Part shown: one piece after another, positions 40,231-51,300 of the stretch | Position numbering within the stretch: position 1 is the stretch's first letter | Layout of the letters: each line of letters opens with the position of its first letter | Origin: Streptomyces iranensis | Lineage (GTDB): Bacteria > Actinomycetota > Actinomycetes > Streptomycetales > Streptomycetaceae | Length of the DNA stretch: 64,000 nucleotides | NCBI RefSeq assembly: GCF_017874715.1 | Contig: NZ_JAGGLR010000022.1 | Span: forward strand, 186,001-250,000 | Direction of reading: 5' to 3' | Translations under genes and position numbers: made by a program | Notes under the pieces: generated by a model | Told to the model about the DNA's origin: nothing | Seen by the model: only the letters and a program-made list of their open reading frames with translations | Databases searched by the model: none

Positions 40231-42270
40231 GTGTCCATAGGCGGCCCAGGGCCGATGATGATTCGCGCGGTGGGCCCCGACCCATCCGTGACCAAGCAGA
40301 AAATAAAAGCCGGGACCGCGAAACGGATAGTTCCGTATACCCGGCCGTACCGCGTCAGCATCTGTCTGCTGCTGCTCATGACCGTGGCGAACGCCGCGAT
40401 TGTGGTGGCCGTCCCCATCCTCTTCAAATACCTCATCGACAATGGCATCGCCGAACATGATTCCGATGTCGTCGTGGGTATCGCCGTGGCGGTCGGCGGA
40501 CTGGCGGTCCTCGGCGCGCTGCTGGGGTTCGGCGAGGCGTGGTACTCGGCCCGGGTCAGCGAAGGGCTCGTCTACGAGCTGCGCACCAAGGTCTTCGACC
40601 ATGTGCAGCGCCAGCCACTGGCGTTCTTCACCCGGGCCCAGACCGGCGCCCTGGTCAGCAGGCTCAACGCGGATGTGGTCGGGGCCCAGCAGGCCCTGAC
40701 CTCACTGCTGTCCACGGTCGTCTCGGCCGCGCTCACCCTGCTGTTCGTCCTCATCACGATGTTCTACCTGTCCTGGGTGATCACCCTGATCTCCCTGGTC
40801 GTGCTGCCCTTCTTCATCCTCCCCGGCAAGGTCGTCGGGCGTCGGCTGCAGCGGCTCATGCGCTCCCAGATGGAGCAGAACGCCGAAATGGGCGCGCTGA
40901 TGAACGAGCGGTTCAACGTGACCGGGGCGCTGCTGGCCAAGCTGTACGGCCGGCCCAGCCGGGAGCTGCGCCAGTTCACCAAGCTGGCCGGCAAGGTCCG
41001 CGACCTCGGCGTCCTGACCGCCGTCAACGGCAAACTGCTCTTCCTGTCGATGGTCCTCCTCAGCGCGCTCGCCACCGCCGTGGTCTACGGAGTCGGCGGC
41101 CGCCTCGTCATCGACGACGCCTTCGAGATCGGCACCCTGGTGGCCCTGGCCACGCTGCTCACCCGGCTCTTCGGCCCGATCAACCAGCTCTCCAGCGCGC
41201 AGGCCAACGTGGTCACCGCCCTCGTCAGCTTCGACCGGCTCTTCGAGATCCTCGACCTCAAGCCGCTCATCTCCGAGAAGCCCGACGCGATCGCCCTGCC
41301 CCGCGACGGCGCGCCCGAAATCGTCTTCGACGGCGTCTCGTTCTCGTACCCGGCTGCCGCGGACGTCTCGCTCGCCTCCCTCGAATCGATCGCCCTACCG
41401 CGGACGGAGCGCGCCGGGAACGACTGGACCCTGCGCGAGCTGAGCTTCCGGCTGCCCGCCGGGAAGCTCACCGCCCTCGTCGGCCCATCCGGGGCCGGCA
41501 AGACCACCATCACCCATCTCGTACCCCGGCTGTACGACCCCGGCGAGGGCACCGTCAGCATCGACGGACACGACCTCCGGGACCTCACGCTGGAGTCCCT
41601 CTACGACACCATCGGCGTCGTCACCCAGGACGCCTACCTCTTCCACGCCACCATCGGCGACAACCTCCGCTACGCCCGCCCGGAGGCCACCGAGCAGGAG
41701 ATGATCGACGCCTGTAAGGCCGCCCAGATCTGGGGTCTGCTCGAGTCCCTGCCCGACGGTTTCGACACCGTCGTCGGCGACCGCGGCTACCGGCTCTCCG
41801 GCGGCGAGAAACAGCGAATCGCCATGGCCCGGCTGCTGCTCAAGGCGCCACCGGTCGTCGTCCTCGACGAGGCCACCGCACACCTCGACTCCGAGTCAGA
41901 GGCCGCGCTGCAACGGGCGCTGGAGACCGCGCTCGCGGGGCGCACCTCGCTGGTGATCGCCCATCGGCTGTCCACGATCCGCGACGCCGACCAGATCCTC
42001 GTGGTCGACGGCGGCCGGGTGCGGGAGAGCGGCACCCATGAGGAACTCCTCGCCCTGGGTGGGCTCTACGCGGAGCTGTATCGCACGCAGTTCGCGGGGC
42101 GTGGCGGGCCGGGTGGTCATGAGACGCCGCCCAATGGGCGTGGACCGGTGCCGCCTCATGGCCACGGGCCGGTGGGCAATGGGTATGCGCCGGGGCCTCA
42201 TGGGCATGCGCCGGGGCCTCATCCGGGGATGCGGGCGATGCCCGGCGGCCCGCCGCCCGGCCACGGCTGA
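40231..42270 (+). CDS. ABC exporter, fused membrane and ATPase domains
   Basis: Half-size ABC exporter of 679 aa, active as a dimer in the membrane. Residues about 30-320 hold six helices (type IV exporter fold). The ATPase domain has Walker A GPSGAGKT, the Q-loop VVTQDAYLF, signature LSGGEKQR, Walker B VVVLDEAT and the His-switch IAHRLST. It resembles the exporters of glycopeptide clusters and probably removes the peptide product. The last 55 residues are a Gly/Pro/His-rich tail (HGHGPVGNGYAPGPHGHAPGPHPGM), perhaps metal-binding or a repeat expansion. GTG start behind GAGGAG, 30 nt after mbtH. Confidence 0.92.
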   Translation: MSIGGPGPMMIRAVGPDPSVTKQKIKAGTAKRIVPYTRPYRVSICLLLLMTVANAAIVVAVPILFKYLIDNGIAEHDSDVVVGIAVAVGGLAVLGALLGFGEAWYSARVSEGLVYELRTKVFDHVQRQPLAFFTRAQTGALVSRLNADVVGAQQALTSLLSTVVSAALTLLFVLITMFYLSWVITLISLVVLPFFILPGKVVGRRLQRLMRSQMEQNAEMGALMNERFNVTGALLAKLYGRPSRELRQFTKLAGKVRDLGVLTAVNGKLLFLSMVLLSALATAVVYGVGGRLVIDDAFEIGTLVALATLLTRLFGPINQLSSAQANVVTALVSFDRLFEILDLKPLISEKPDAIALPRDGAPEIVFDGVSFSYPAAADVSLASLESIALPRTERAGNDWTLRELSFRLPAGKLTALVGPSGAGKTTITHLVPRLYDPGEGTVSIDGHDLRDLTLESLYDTIGVVTQDAYLFHATIGDNLRYARPEATEQEMIDACKAAQIWGLLESLPDGFDTVVGDRGYRLSGGEKQRIAMARLLLKAPPVVVLDEATAHLDSESEAALQRALETALAGRTSLVIAHRLSTIRDADQILVVDGGRVRESGTHEELLALGGLYAELYRTQFAGRGGPGGHETPPNGRGPVPPHGHGPVGNGYAPGPHGHAPGPHPGMRAMPGGPPPGHG

Positions 42271-42296
42271 GCACGGCTGAGCACGGCTGAGCACGG
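42263..42296. repeat. Tandem 10-bp repeat over the exporter stop codon
   Basis: Three copies of GCACGGCTGA-type units with a fourth partial, starting inside the last codons of the exporter gene. Each unit offers a TGA stop. It sits in the 71-nt gap before the NRPS start. Confidence 0.75.
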
Positions 42297-42341
42297 AGCT
42301 CCGACCACCGCCATCGCGTACCGCAGCAGAAGGAGACATCC

Positions 42342-45300
42342 ATGCATGGCACGACCGGATCCTGGCGACCGCTGGGCGAGTTGTTCGACGCCCAGGTGGC
42401 CGAGTCGCCGGACGCGGTGGCGGTGATCGGCGCGGACGGTCTGCGGTGGTCGTACGCGGAGCTGGGGGCGCGGGCGGACCGGGTGGCCGGGGCGCTGGCC
42501 ACCCGCGGGGTCCGGCGCGGTGACCTCGTGGCGGTGGTGCTTGGCCGGTCCGCCGAGCTGGTGGCGGTGTGGCTGGGGGTGGTGAAGGCCGGGGCGGGGT
42601 TCGTTCCGGTCGACCCGGCCTATCCGGCGGAGCGGATCGGATGGATGGTCCAGGACGCCGGACCGGTGCTGGCGGTGTGCTCGGAGGAGACGCGGGGGCT
42701 GGTTCCGGCCGGGGTGGAATGCCTGGTCCGGGATCCGGCCGCGGAGGGTGAATCGGCGCCCGCGGTGTCCGTGGGCGCAGATTACGTGGCGTCCGTGGGC
42801 GCCGATGACGTGGCGTACGTGATCTACACGTCGGGTTCGACGGGCCGTCCCAAGGGCGTGCTCGTGACCCATCGCGGCATCGGCAACCTGGCGGCCGCCC
42901 AGATCGAACGGTTCGCGGTGGACGCCGATGCGCGGGTGCTGCAGCTGGCGTCGTTGAGCTTCGACGCCGCGGTTTCCGAGATCTGCATGGCGTTGCTCTC
43001 GGGTGCCGCGTTGGTGATGGCGGACGCGGACAGGCTGCCGCCGCAGGGGTCGTTGAGCGAGACGGTCGCCGAGTACGGCGTCACGCATGCCACCGTGCCC
43101 CCGTCGGTGCTGGCCACGGTGGAGGAGCTGCCGGAGAGTCTGCGGACGCTGGTGGTGGCGGGTGAGGCGTGCCCGCCGGGGCTGGTGGCGCGGTGGGCCC
43201 CTGGACGGCGGATGATCAATGGGTACGGCCCGACCGAGGTCACCGTGTGCGCCACGATGAGCGCGCCCCTGGAGCAGCACGGGCCGGTGCCGCTCGGTGA
43301 ACCGATCGCCAACACGCGGGTGTTCGTGCTGGACGAGCTTCTGCGGCCGGTCCCCGAGGGTGTGCTGGGCGAGTTGTATGTCGCGGGTCCGGGGCTCGCG
43401 CGGGGCTATCTGCGCCGCCCGGGACTGACGGCGGAACGCTTTGTGGCCTGCCCGTTCACGGACGGGCGGATGTATCGCACGGGCGACCTCGCCCGGCGGA
43501 CGGCCGACGGTGAGCTGGTCTTCGGCGGGCGTGCCGACGAGCAGGTGAAGGTGCGTGGCTTCCGGGTGGAGCCGGGTGAGATCGAGGCCGTCCTCGCCGG
43601 ACATCGGAGTGTCGGCCACGTCGCCGTGGTCGTACGGGAGGACCGTCCCGGGGACCGGCGGCTCGTGGCCTACGTCGTTCCCGAGGGGGACCACGTGGAC
43701 CCCGGCGGACTGCGGGAGTACGTGGCCGAGCGGCTGCCGGAGTACATGGTGCCCACCGCGGTCGTCGCCCTGGACGCGCTCCCGGTCACTGTGAACGGCA
43801 AGCTGGACCGCGCCGCCCTCCCCGCCCCCGACTTCACCGGCGCCGCCGGGGGCCGTGGTCCGCGGACGCCCACCGAGGAACTGCTCTGCCGGCTCTATGG
43901 CGAGATCCTCGGCCTGGAGCGGGTCAGCGCGGAGGCATCCTTCTTCGAGCTCGGCGGCGATTCGATTCTGACCATGCTGCTGGTGTCGGTGGCCCGGCGC
44001 GCCGGGCTGGTGATCGCCCCGTACCAGGTGTTCGAGCTCGCCACCCCGGCCCGCCTCGCCGAAATCGCCGAGCCACTGGATGAGAGCGCCGCGACAGGCG
44101 ACCGGGCGCGGGGCGCCGGACACCTGCCACTCTCCCCGGCCATGCACGAACTATTGGACCGGGAGGGACTTCAGCGGCCCGGGAGACCCGAGGCGGCCGC
44201 GGGATTCCGGTCGGCCGTGCTGGACCTCCCGGCCGGGCCCGACCTGGACGACATCTCCCGTGCGCTGCAGGCTGTCGTCGATCGCCACGACATGCTGCGG
44301 GCCCGGTTGGAGACCACACCGGAGCGGCGGCTGACGGTGCCCCCGGCGGGCTCGGTGTCCGTCCGTCCGTGGACGCGGCGAGTGGCGACGGCAGGCATGG
44401 ACGCCGACCAGCTCCAGCGACTGCTCGCCGCGGAGTCGGCCGGGGCCGGACGGCGGCTGGACCGGCGGGCCGGGGTGATGGCCCAGGCCGTGTGGTGCGA
44501 CAGCGGACGGGACGCGCCGGGGCGGCTCCTCGTCGTCGCGGACCGGCTGGTGGTCGATGCGGTGTCCTGGCGGATCCTGCTGGAGGACGTGGCCGCCGCG
44601 GTCGTAGGGCGGGAGATCGCGTCGGTTCCGACGTCGTTCCGCCACTGGGCGCGGGACCTGGCCACGCAGGCCGACAGTGCGCGGCGGCGTGCGGAGCTAC
44701 CCGCCTGGGCCGAACTCCTCGCCGCGGGCGGCCCGTTGCTCGCGACCCGGCCCGCCGACCCGGCCCGCGACGCGAACGCCCCGGTGCTCCGCACCTCCGT
44801 ACGCATCCCGGCCGACACCACGGCGGCGGTGCTGACCACCCTGCCGGACGCGTTCCACACCGGCGCCGAGACCGTCCTGCTGACCGGGCTGGCCGCGGCC
44901 CTTTCCGCCTGGCGCGGCGGCCAGAACCGCACCGGTGGCTTCCTCGCGGACGTGGCCGTGCCGGGCCACGGACGTGGCGCCCTGGGCAGCGGCGCCGATC
45001 TCTCCCGCACCGTGGGCCCGTTCGCCCACCGCCACCCCGTACGGCTCGACACCGGGGCCCTCGACCTCGCGGAGATCCGCCTCGGCGGGCCGGCCGCGGG
45101 CCGGGCCGTGAAGCAGATCAAGGAACAGCTGCGGGCCGTCCCCGGCGATGGACTCGGCTACGGCCTGCTGCGCCACCTCAACCCCGACACCGCCGCCACG
45201 CTCGCCGCCCTGCCCACCCCGCAGCTCGGCTTCACCGCCCCGGGCGACGACGACCGGCCGCCCACCCACCCGCTCGAAGCGGCGGCCCGCGTCGAGGGAG

Positions 45301-48300
45301 CCGAACTGGTCATCAGCCTGGACTGGCCGGAGCCCCTCCTCGCCGAACCGGCCGCCCGGCGACTGCTCCAAGCGTGGGCGGAGATGCTGTCCGGCCTCGC
45401 CGCACACTCCGGCGGTGGCCACACGCCGTCCGACTTCCCGCTGACGGCGCTCGACCAGGCCCAGATCGAGGAGCTGGAGGCCGAGGTGGCGGGTGGCGTG
45501 CTCGACGTACTGCCGCTGTCACCGCTCCAGGAGGGCCTGCTCTTCCACGCGACGTTCGACGAGCGGGAGCGGGACATCTACGTGGAGCAGAAGGTCCTGG
45601 AGCTCGAAGGACCCCTGGACATAAGGAAGTTGCGCGCCACCTGGCAGGCGCTCGTCGAACGGCACGGCAGCCTGCGCACCGGCTTCCGCCGCCTGGTCGG
45701 CGTGGACGAACCCGTTCAGGTGATCGCCCGCCACGTCACCCTGCCCTGGCTCGAGGAGGATCTGTCGCACCTCGGCGCCGAGGCGGCGCGGGACCGGGCG
45801 GACCGCCTGGAGAGCGCCGAACGGGCCCGCCGCTTCGACCTCGCGGCCCCGCCCCTGGCACGAATCCTGCTGGTGAAGACGGGCCCCGACCGCCATCGCG
45901 TGGTCGTGACCCTGCATCACATCGTGCTCGACGGCTGGTCGCTACGAATCCTCATCCGCGAGCTGTGGGCCGTCTACACGGCCGGTGGCGACACCCGCGA
46001 ACTGGCGCCGACCACGCCCTACGGCGAGTATCTGGCCTGGCTCGCCCGCCAGGACCGGGAGGCTGCGCGCGCCGCCTGGCAACGGGCGCTGGACGGCGTG
46101 TCCGAGCCGACGACGGTCGCCGCGCTCGATCCGAACGCCGAACCCGTCCTCACCCGCAAGATTCTCGCCGAGACCGGCGACCATCTGGCCGGTGCGCTGC
46201 GGGAACTCGCCCGAGCCCACGGCGTCACGCTGAACACCGTCCTACAGGTGGCCTGGGCCCAGGTCGTCGGCAAGCTCACCGGCCGGAGCGATGTGGTGTT
46301 CGGCGCCGCGGTGGCCGGACGTCCGCCGGAGCTGGCGGGGATGGCGGACATGCTGGGGCTCTTCATCAACACGATCCCTGTTCGGGTCCGGCTGCGCCCG
46401 GCAGACTCCGTCGCCCACCTGCTCACGGTGGTGCAGGCCCAGCAGTCGGCGCTGCTCGACCACCAGCACCTCGGCCTCAAGGAGATCCAGCGCCTGGCCG
46501 GACCGGGCGCCACGTTCGACACCCTGATGGCCTTCGAGAACTTCCACGCGGGCGAGACCGGACCGGCCGCCCCCCTGCGGCTGGGCGCCGGCACGACCCG
46601 GATGGCGACCACCTTCCCGCTGACATTGGGGGTGGACCCGGCGGACGAGCTGAAGTTCTGGCTGGACTACCGCCCCGACGCGTTCGACGAGGACGCCGCC
46701 CGGGGCGTGGTACGGCGACTGGTGCGGGTGCTGGAGCAGATGGCGGCGGACCCGGCACGGCGGGTGAGCGAGATCGACCTGCTGGGGCGCGGCGAGCGGG
46801 CGCGGGTGGTGGAGGTGTGGAATGCCACTGGTCGGGTTGTGCCGGTGGGGTCGTTGGGGGAGTTGTTCGATGAGCGGGCGGCGGGGTGTCCGGGTGTGGT
46901 GGCGGTGGTGGGTGCGGGTGGTGAGGAGTGGTCGTATGGGGAGTTGAGGGAGTGGTCGGATCGGGTGGCGGGGGTGTTGGCTGCGCGGGGTGTGGGGCGG
47001 GGTGATCTGGTGGGTGTGGTGTTGGAGCGGTCTCCGGCTGTGGTGGCGGTGTTGTTGGGGGTGGTGAAGGCGGGTGCGGGGTTCGTTCCGGTGGATCCGG
47101 CGTACCCGGCGGAGCGGATTGGGTGGATGGTTGGGGATGCGGGGCCGGTGCTGGTCGTGTGCTCGGAGGGGACGCGGGGGTTGGTTCCGTCCGGGGTGGA
47201 GTGCTTGGTGTGGGATTCGTCTGTGGAGGGTGAATCGGCGCCTGTGGTGTCCGTGGATCTCGATGATGTGGCGTATGTGATTTATACGTCGGGGTCGACG
47301 GGGCGGCCGAAGGGTGTGGTGGTGACGCATCGTGGCATCGGGAATTTGGCGGCTGCGCAGATCGAGCGGTTCGGGGTGGGTGCTGAGGCGCGGGTGTTGC
47401 AGTTGGCGTCGTTGAGTTTTGATGCGGCGGTTTCCGAGATGTGTATGGCGTTGTTGTCGGGTGGGGTGTTGGTGATGGCGGGTGTGGACAGGTTGCCGCC
47501 TGGGGGGTCGTTGGGTGAGGTGGTGGCGGAGTTCGGTGTGACGCATGTGACGGTGCCGCCGTCGGTGTTGGCGGCGGTGGAGGAGTTGCCGGGGAGTTTG
47601 CGGTCGCTGGTGGTGGCGGGTGAGGCGTGTTCGCCGGGGTTGGTGGAGCGGTGGGCGCCGGGGCGGCGGATGGTGAATGCATACGGGCCGACCGAGGTCA
47701 CCGTATGCGCCACCATGAGTGGGCCGCTGGAGCCGTCCGGCCCGGTGGCGATCGGCGGGCCGATCGCCAATACGCGGGTGTTTGTGCTGGACGAGTTCCT
47801 GCGGCCCGTACCCGAAGGCGTGGCGGGCGAGTTGTATGTCGCGGGGCCGGGGCTCGCGCGTGGCTATCTCGGTCGTCCGGGGCTGACGGCGGAACGGTTC
47901 GTGGCGTGTCCGTTCACGGGTGGCCGGATGTACCGCACCGGTGACCTCGTCACATGGACGACCGATGGTGAGCTGATCTTCGGTGGCCGTGCGGACGACC
48001 AGGTGAAGGTGCGTGGCTTCCGCGTCGAACCGGGTGAGATCGAGGCCGTTCTCGCCGGACACCGGAGCGTCGGACAGGTCGCCGTGGCCGTACGGGAGGA
48101 CCGCCCCGGAGACCGGCGGCTGGTCGCCTACGTCGTCCCTGATGGGGATGTGGATACTGCCGGGCTGCGGGAGTACGTGGCCGAGCGGCTGCCGGACCAC
48201 ATGGTCCCCGCCGCGGTCGTCGCCCTTGATGCCCTCCCGGTCACCGTGAACGGCAAGCTGGACCGTGCCGCCCTCCCCGCCCCGGACTTCACCGATGCCA

Positions 48301-51300
48301 CCGGGCGTGGCCCCGCCACACCGATTGAGGAGATCCTCTGCGGCCTGTATCGCGAGGTTCTCGGGCTCGAACGGGTCGGCGCCGAGGTGTCGTTCTTCAC
48401 CATCGGTGGCGACTCGATCCTCGCCATGAAGCTCATCGCCCGGATCGGCGCCGTCCTCGACACCGAGCTCAACATCGGCGAGCTGTTCGCTGCCCCCACG
48501 GTGGCCGGGGTCGCCCGCCTCGTCGCGGCGGCAGGAGGTACGGCCGCCCGAGCCGCGCTGACACCACGGCCGAGGCCGGAGGCGCTGCCGCTCTCGTATG
48601 CCCAGCGGCGCATGTGGTTCCTCAACCAGCTCGAGGAGACCAACCCGGGAGCCGGAGCGGTCTACAACCTGCCGCTGGCCCTGCGGCTGGCCGGAGCGCT
48701 GGATGTCGCCGCGCTGGAGGCGGCCCTCGGCGATGTCGCCGACCGGCACGAGAGCTTGCGCACGGTCTTCCCGGAAACCGATGGCGAGCCGCGTCAGCAG
48801 GTGCTGGAGGGCGAGGCGGGCCGACCGCGGCTCGTCGTCGTGGAGACCAGCGAGGAACTCCTCGCGGCCGAGCTCGGGTTGCACGCGGACCGTGGCTTTG
48901 ATGTGACCGTCGATCTGCCGTGGCGGGCACGGCTGTTGAAGACGGGGCCGTCGGAGTATGTGCTGCTGATCGTCGCGCATCACATCGCCGTGGACGGCTG
49001 GTCGATGGGCGTGCTGGCGCGGGACCTGGGGGCGGCGTACGCGGCTCGCCGGGCGGGTGGTGCGCCGGGGTGGGAGCCGCTGCCGGTGCAGTACGCGGAC
49101 TACGCGCTGTGGCAGCGCGAGGTGCTGGGCGACATCGAGGACCCCGGCAGCGTGATCAGTGGCCAACTCGGCTACTGGCGTGATGCGCTGGCCGGTGCGC
49201 CTCAGGAGCTCGCGCTGCCGACCGACCGGCCCCGGCCCGCGGTGTCCTCCTTTCGCGGTGGTGAAGTGCCGATCCAAATCAGCGCGGAGACCCACGCCCG
49301 GCTGCTGGACGTGGCCCGCCGTGGCCGCGCCACCATGTTCATGGTGGTGCACGCCGCCTTTTCCGTGCTGCTGAGCCGGGTGGGTGCGGGCGACGACATC
49401 CCGATAGGCGTGCCGATCGCGGGCCGTGGCGACCCGGCGCTGGACGACCTGGCCGGGTTCTTCGTCAACACCCTGGTCGTCCGCGCCGATCTCAGCGCGA
49501 ACCCGTCCTTCACCGAGCTGTTGGCCCAGGTGCGGGAGACCGATCTGGCCGCGTACGCGCATCAGGACGTGCCGTTCGAGCGGTTGGTCGAGGATCTGAA
49601 CCCGTCACGCTCGCTCTCCCACAACCCGCTGTTCCAGGTTCTGCTGGCCCTGCAGAGCGTACCGGCGCCGCAATGGGGCCTGCCGGGGCTGCGGGTCCGG
49701 CGGATCCCGGCGGCCGCACAGGTTCCGGCGCGCTTCGATCTGTCGCTGGACCTGGCCGAGCGCCGTGATGGTGTGGGGGCGCCGGCGGGGTTGGGTGGGG
49801 CGTTGCTGTTTGCGGTGGATTTGTTTGATGAGGGTACGGCGCGGGGGTTGGTGGGGCGGTTGGTGCGGGTGTTGGAGGCGGTGGCGGCGGATCCGGGGGT
49901 GCGGGTCGGTCGGCTGGATGTGTTGGGGGAGGTGGAGCGGGCTCGGGTGGTGGGGGAGTGGAATGCCACCGAGACCATGCTGCCCGCCGGTTCGATCGTG
50001 GAGCGCATTGAGGCGCGGGTTGCGGCGGTGCCGGATGTGGTGGCGGTGCGGTGTGGTGAGGAGGCGGTGTCGTACCGGGAGTTGGACCGGCGGGCGAATC
50101 GCTTGGCGCGGCTTTTGACGGAAGTGGGTGTCGGTCCGGAGTCGCGGGTTGCGCTGTGTCTGCCGAGGTCGGTGGGCATGGTGGTGGCGGAGTTGGCGGT
50201 GTGGAAGGCCGGTGGTGCGTTTGTTCCGCTGGATCCGGAGTATCCGGCGGAGCGGTTGGGTTTTGTGATCGCGGACAGTGGTGCCGAGGTGGTTCTCGGT
50301 ACGTTGGAGAGCTTGGCCGGGGTGCCGGTCGGTGGGGCTCGTGTCGTGCGTATGGAGGAGGCGGATGGCGTCTCCGCTGAGCCGCTGGGGACGGTTATCG
50401 CTCCCGGTCAGTTGGCGTATGTGATTTATACGTCGGGTTCGTCGGGGCGGCCGAAGGGGGTGGCTGTCGGGCATGGTGGTGTGGCGAATCTGGCTGAGGC
50501 GATGCGTCCGGTGTTGGGTGTGGACGCGGGTGTGGTGGCGTTGCAGTTCGCCTCGTTCAGCTTTGATGCGGCCGTCCTCGATGTCGCTGTGACCCTGGCC
50601 GCCGGTGGCACTCTCGCTGTCGCCACCGCCGCTGAGCGTAAGGATCCGCAGGCGTTGGCGGAGATGATCGGCCGGTGTGGGGTGCGGGTGGCGAGTGTGG
50701 TTCCGTCGCTGCTGGGGGTGCTGGATCCGGACGCTGTGGCGGGTGTGAGCAATTGGGTGCTGGGTGCGGAGCGGTTGAGTGCGGAGCTGGCCGGGCGGTG
50801 GTCGGCGGGTGCGCGGGTGTGGAACACGTACGGGCCGACCGAGGCCACCGTCATCACCACCGCCACCACCATGCCTCTCGATCCCGGACTGGGCACGGCC
50901 CCACCAATTGGCCGCCCTCTGCCCAACAACAAGGTGTTCGTGCTGGACACCTTCCTCAAGCCGGTTCCCGTAGGTGTCACGGGTGAGGTCTATATCGCCG
51001 GTGCGGGTCTGGCCCGGGGCTATTTCGGTCGGCCGGGCCTGTCAGCCGAGCGTTTCGTCGCCTGCCCGTTCGCCGCCCCGGGCGGCCGGATGTATCGCAG
51101 TGGCGACTTGGCGAAGTGGACCGCCGAGGGTGATCTGGTCTTCGCGGGACGGGTCGATGAGCAGGTCAAGGTCCGTGGTTTCCGTGTCGAGCCCGGCGAG
51201 ATCGAGGCAGTGCTGGCCGCTTGCGAGAGCGTGGCCCAGGTCGCGGTGGTGGTCCGGGAAGACGGGCCAGGGGATAAACAACTGGTCGCCTACGTCGTCC

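Noticed and set aside
46242..49562. Very long open frame (1,106 codons) antisense to the NRPS1 gene
   Set aside because: It shows no conserved domain, has low-complexity His/Arg/Pro composition and lies exactly opposite C and A domains. High G+C third-position bias opens antisense frames in such genes.
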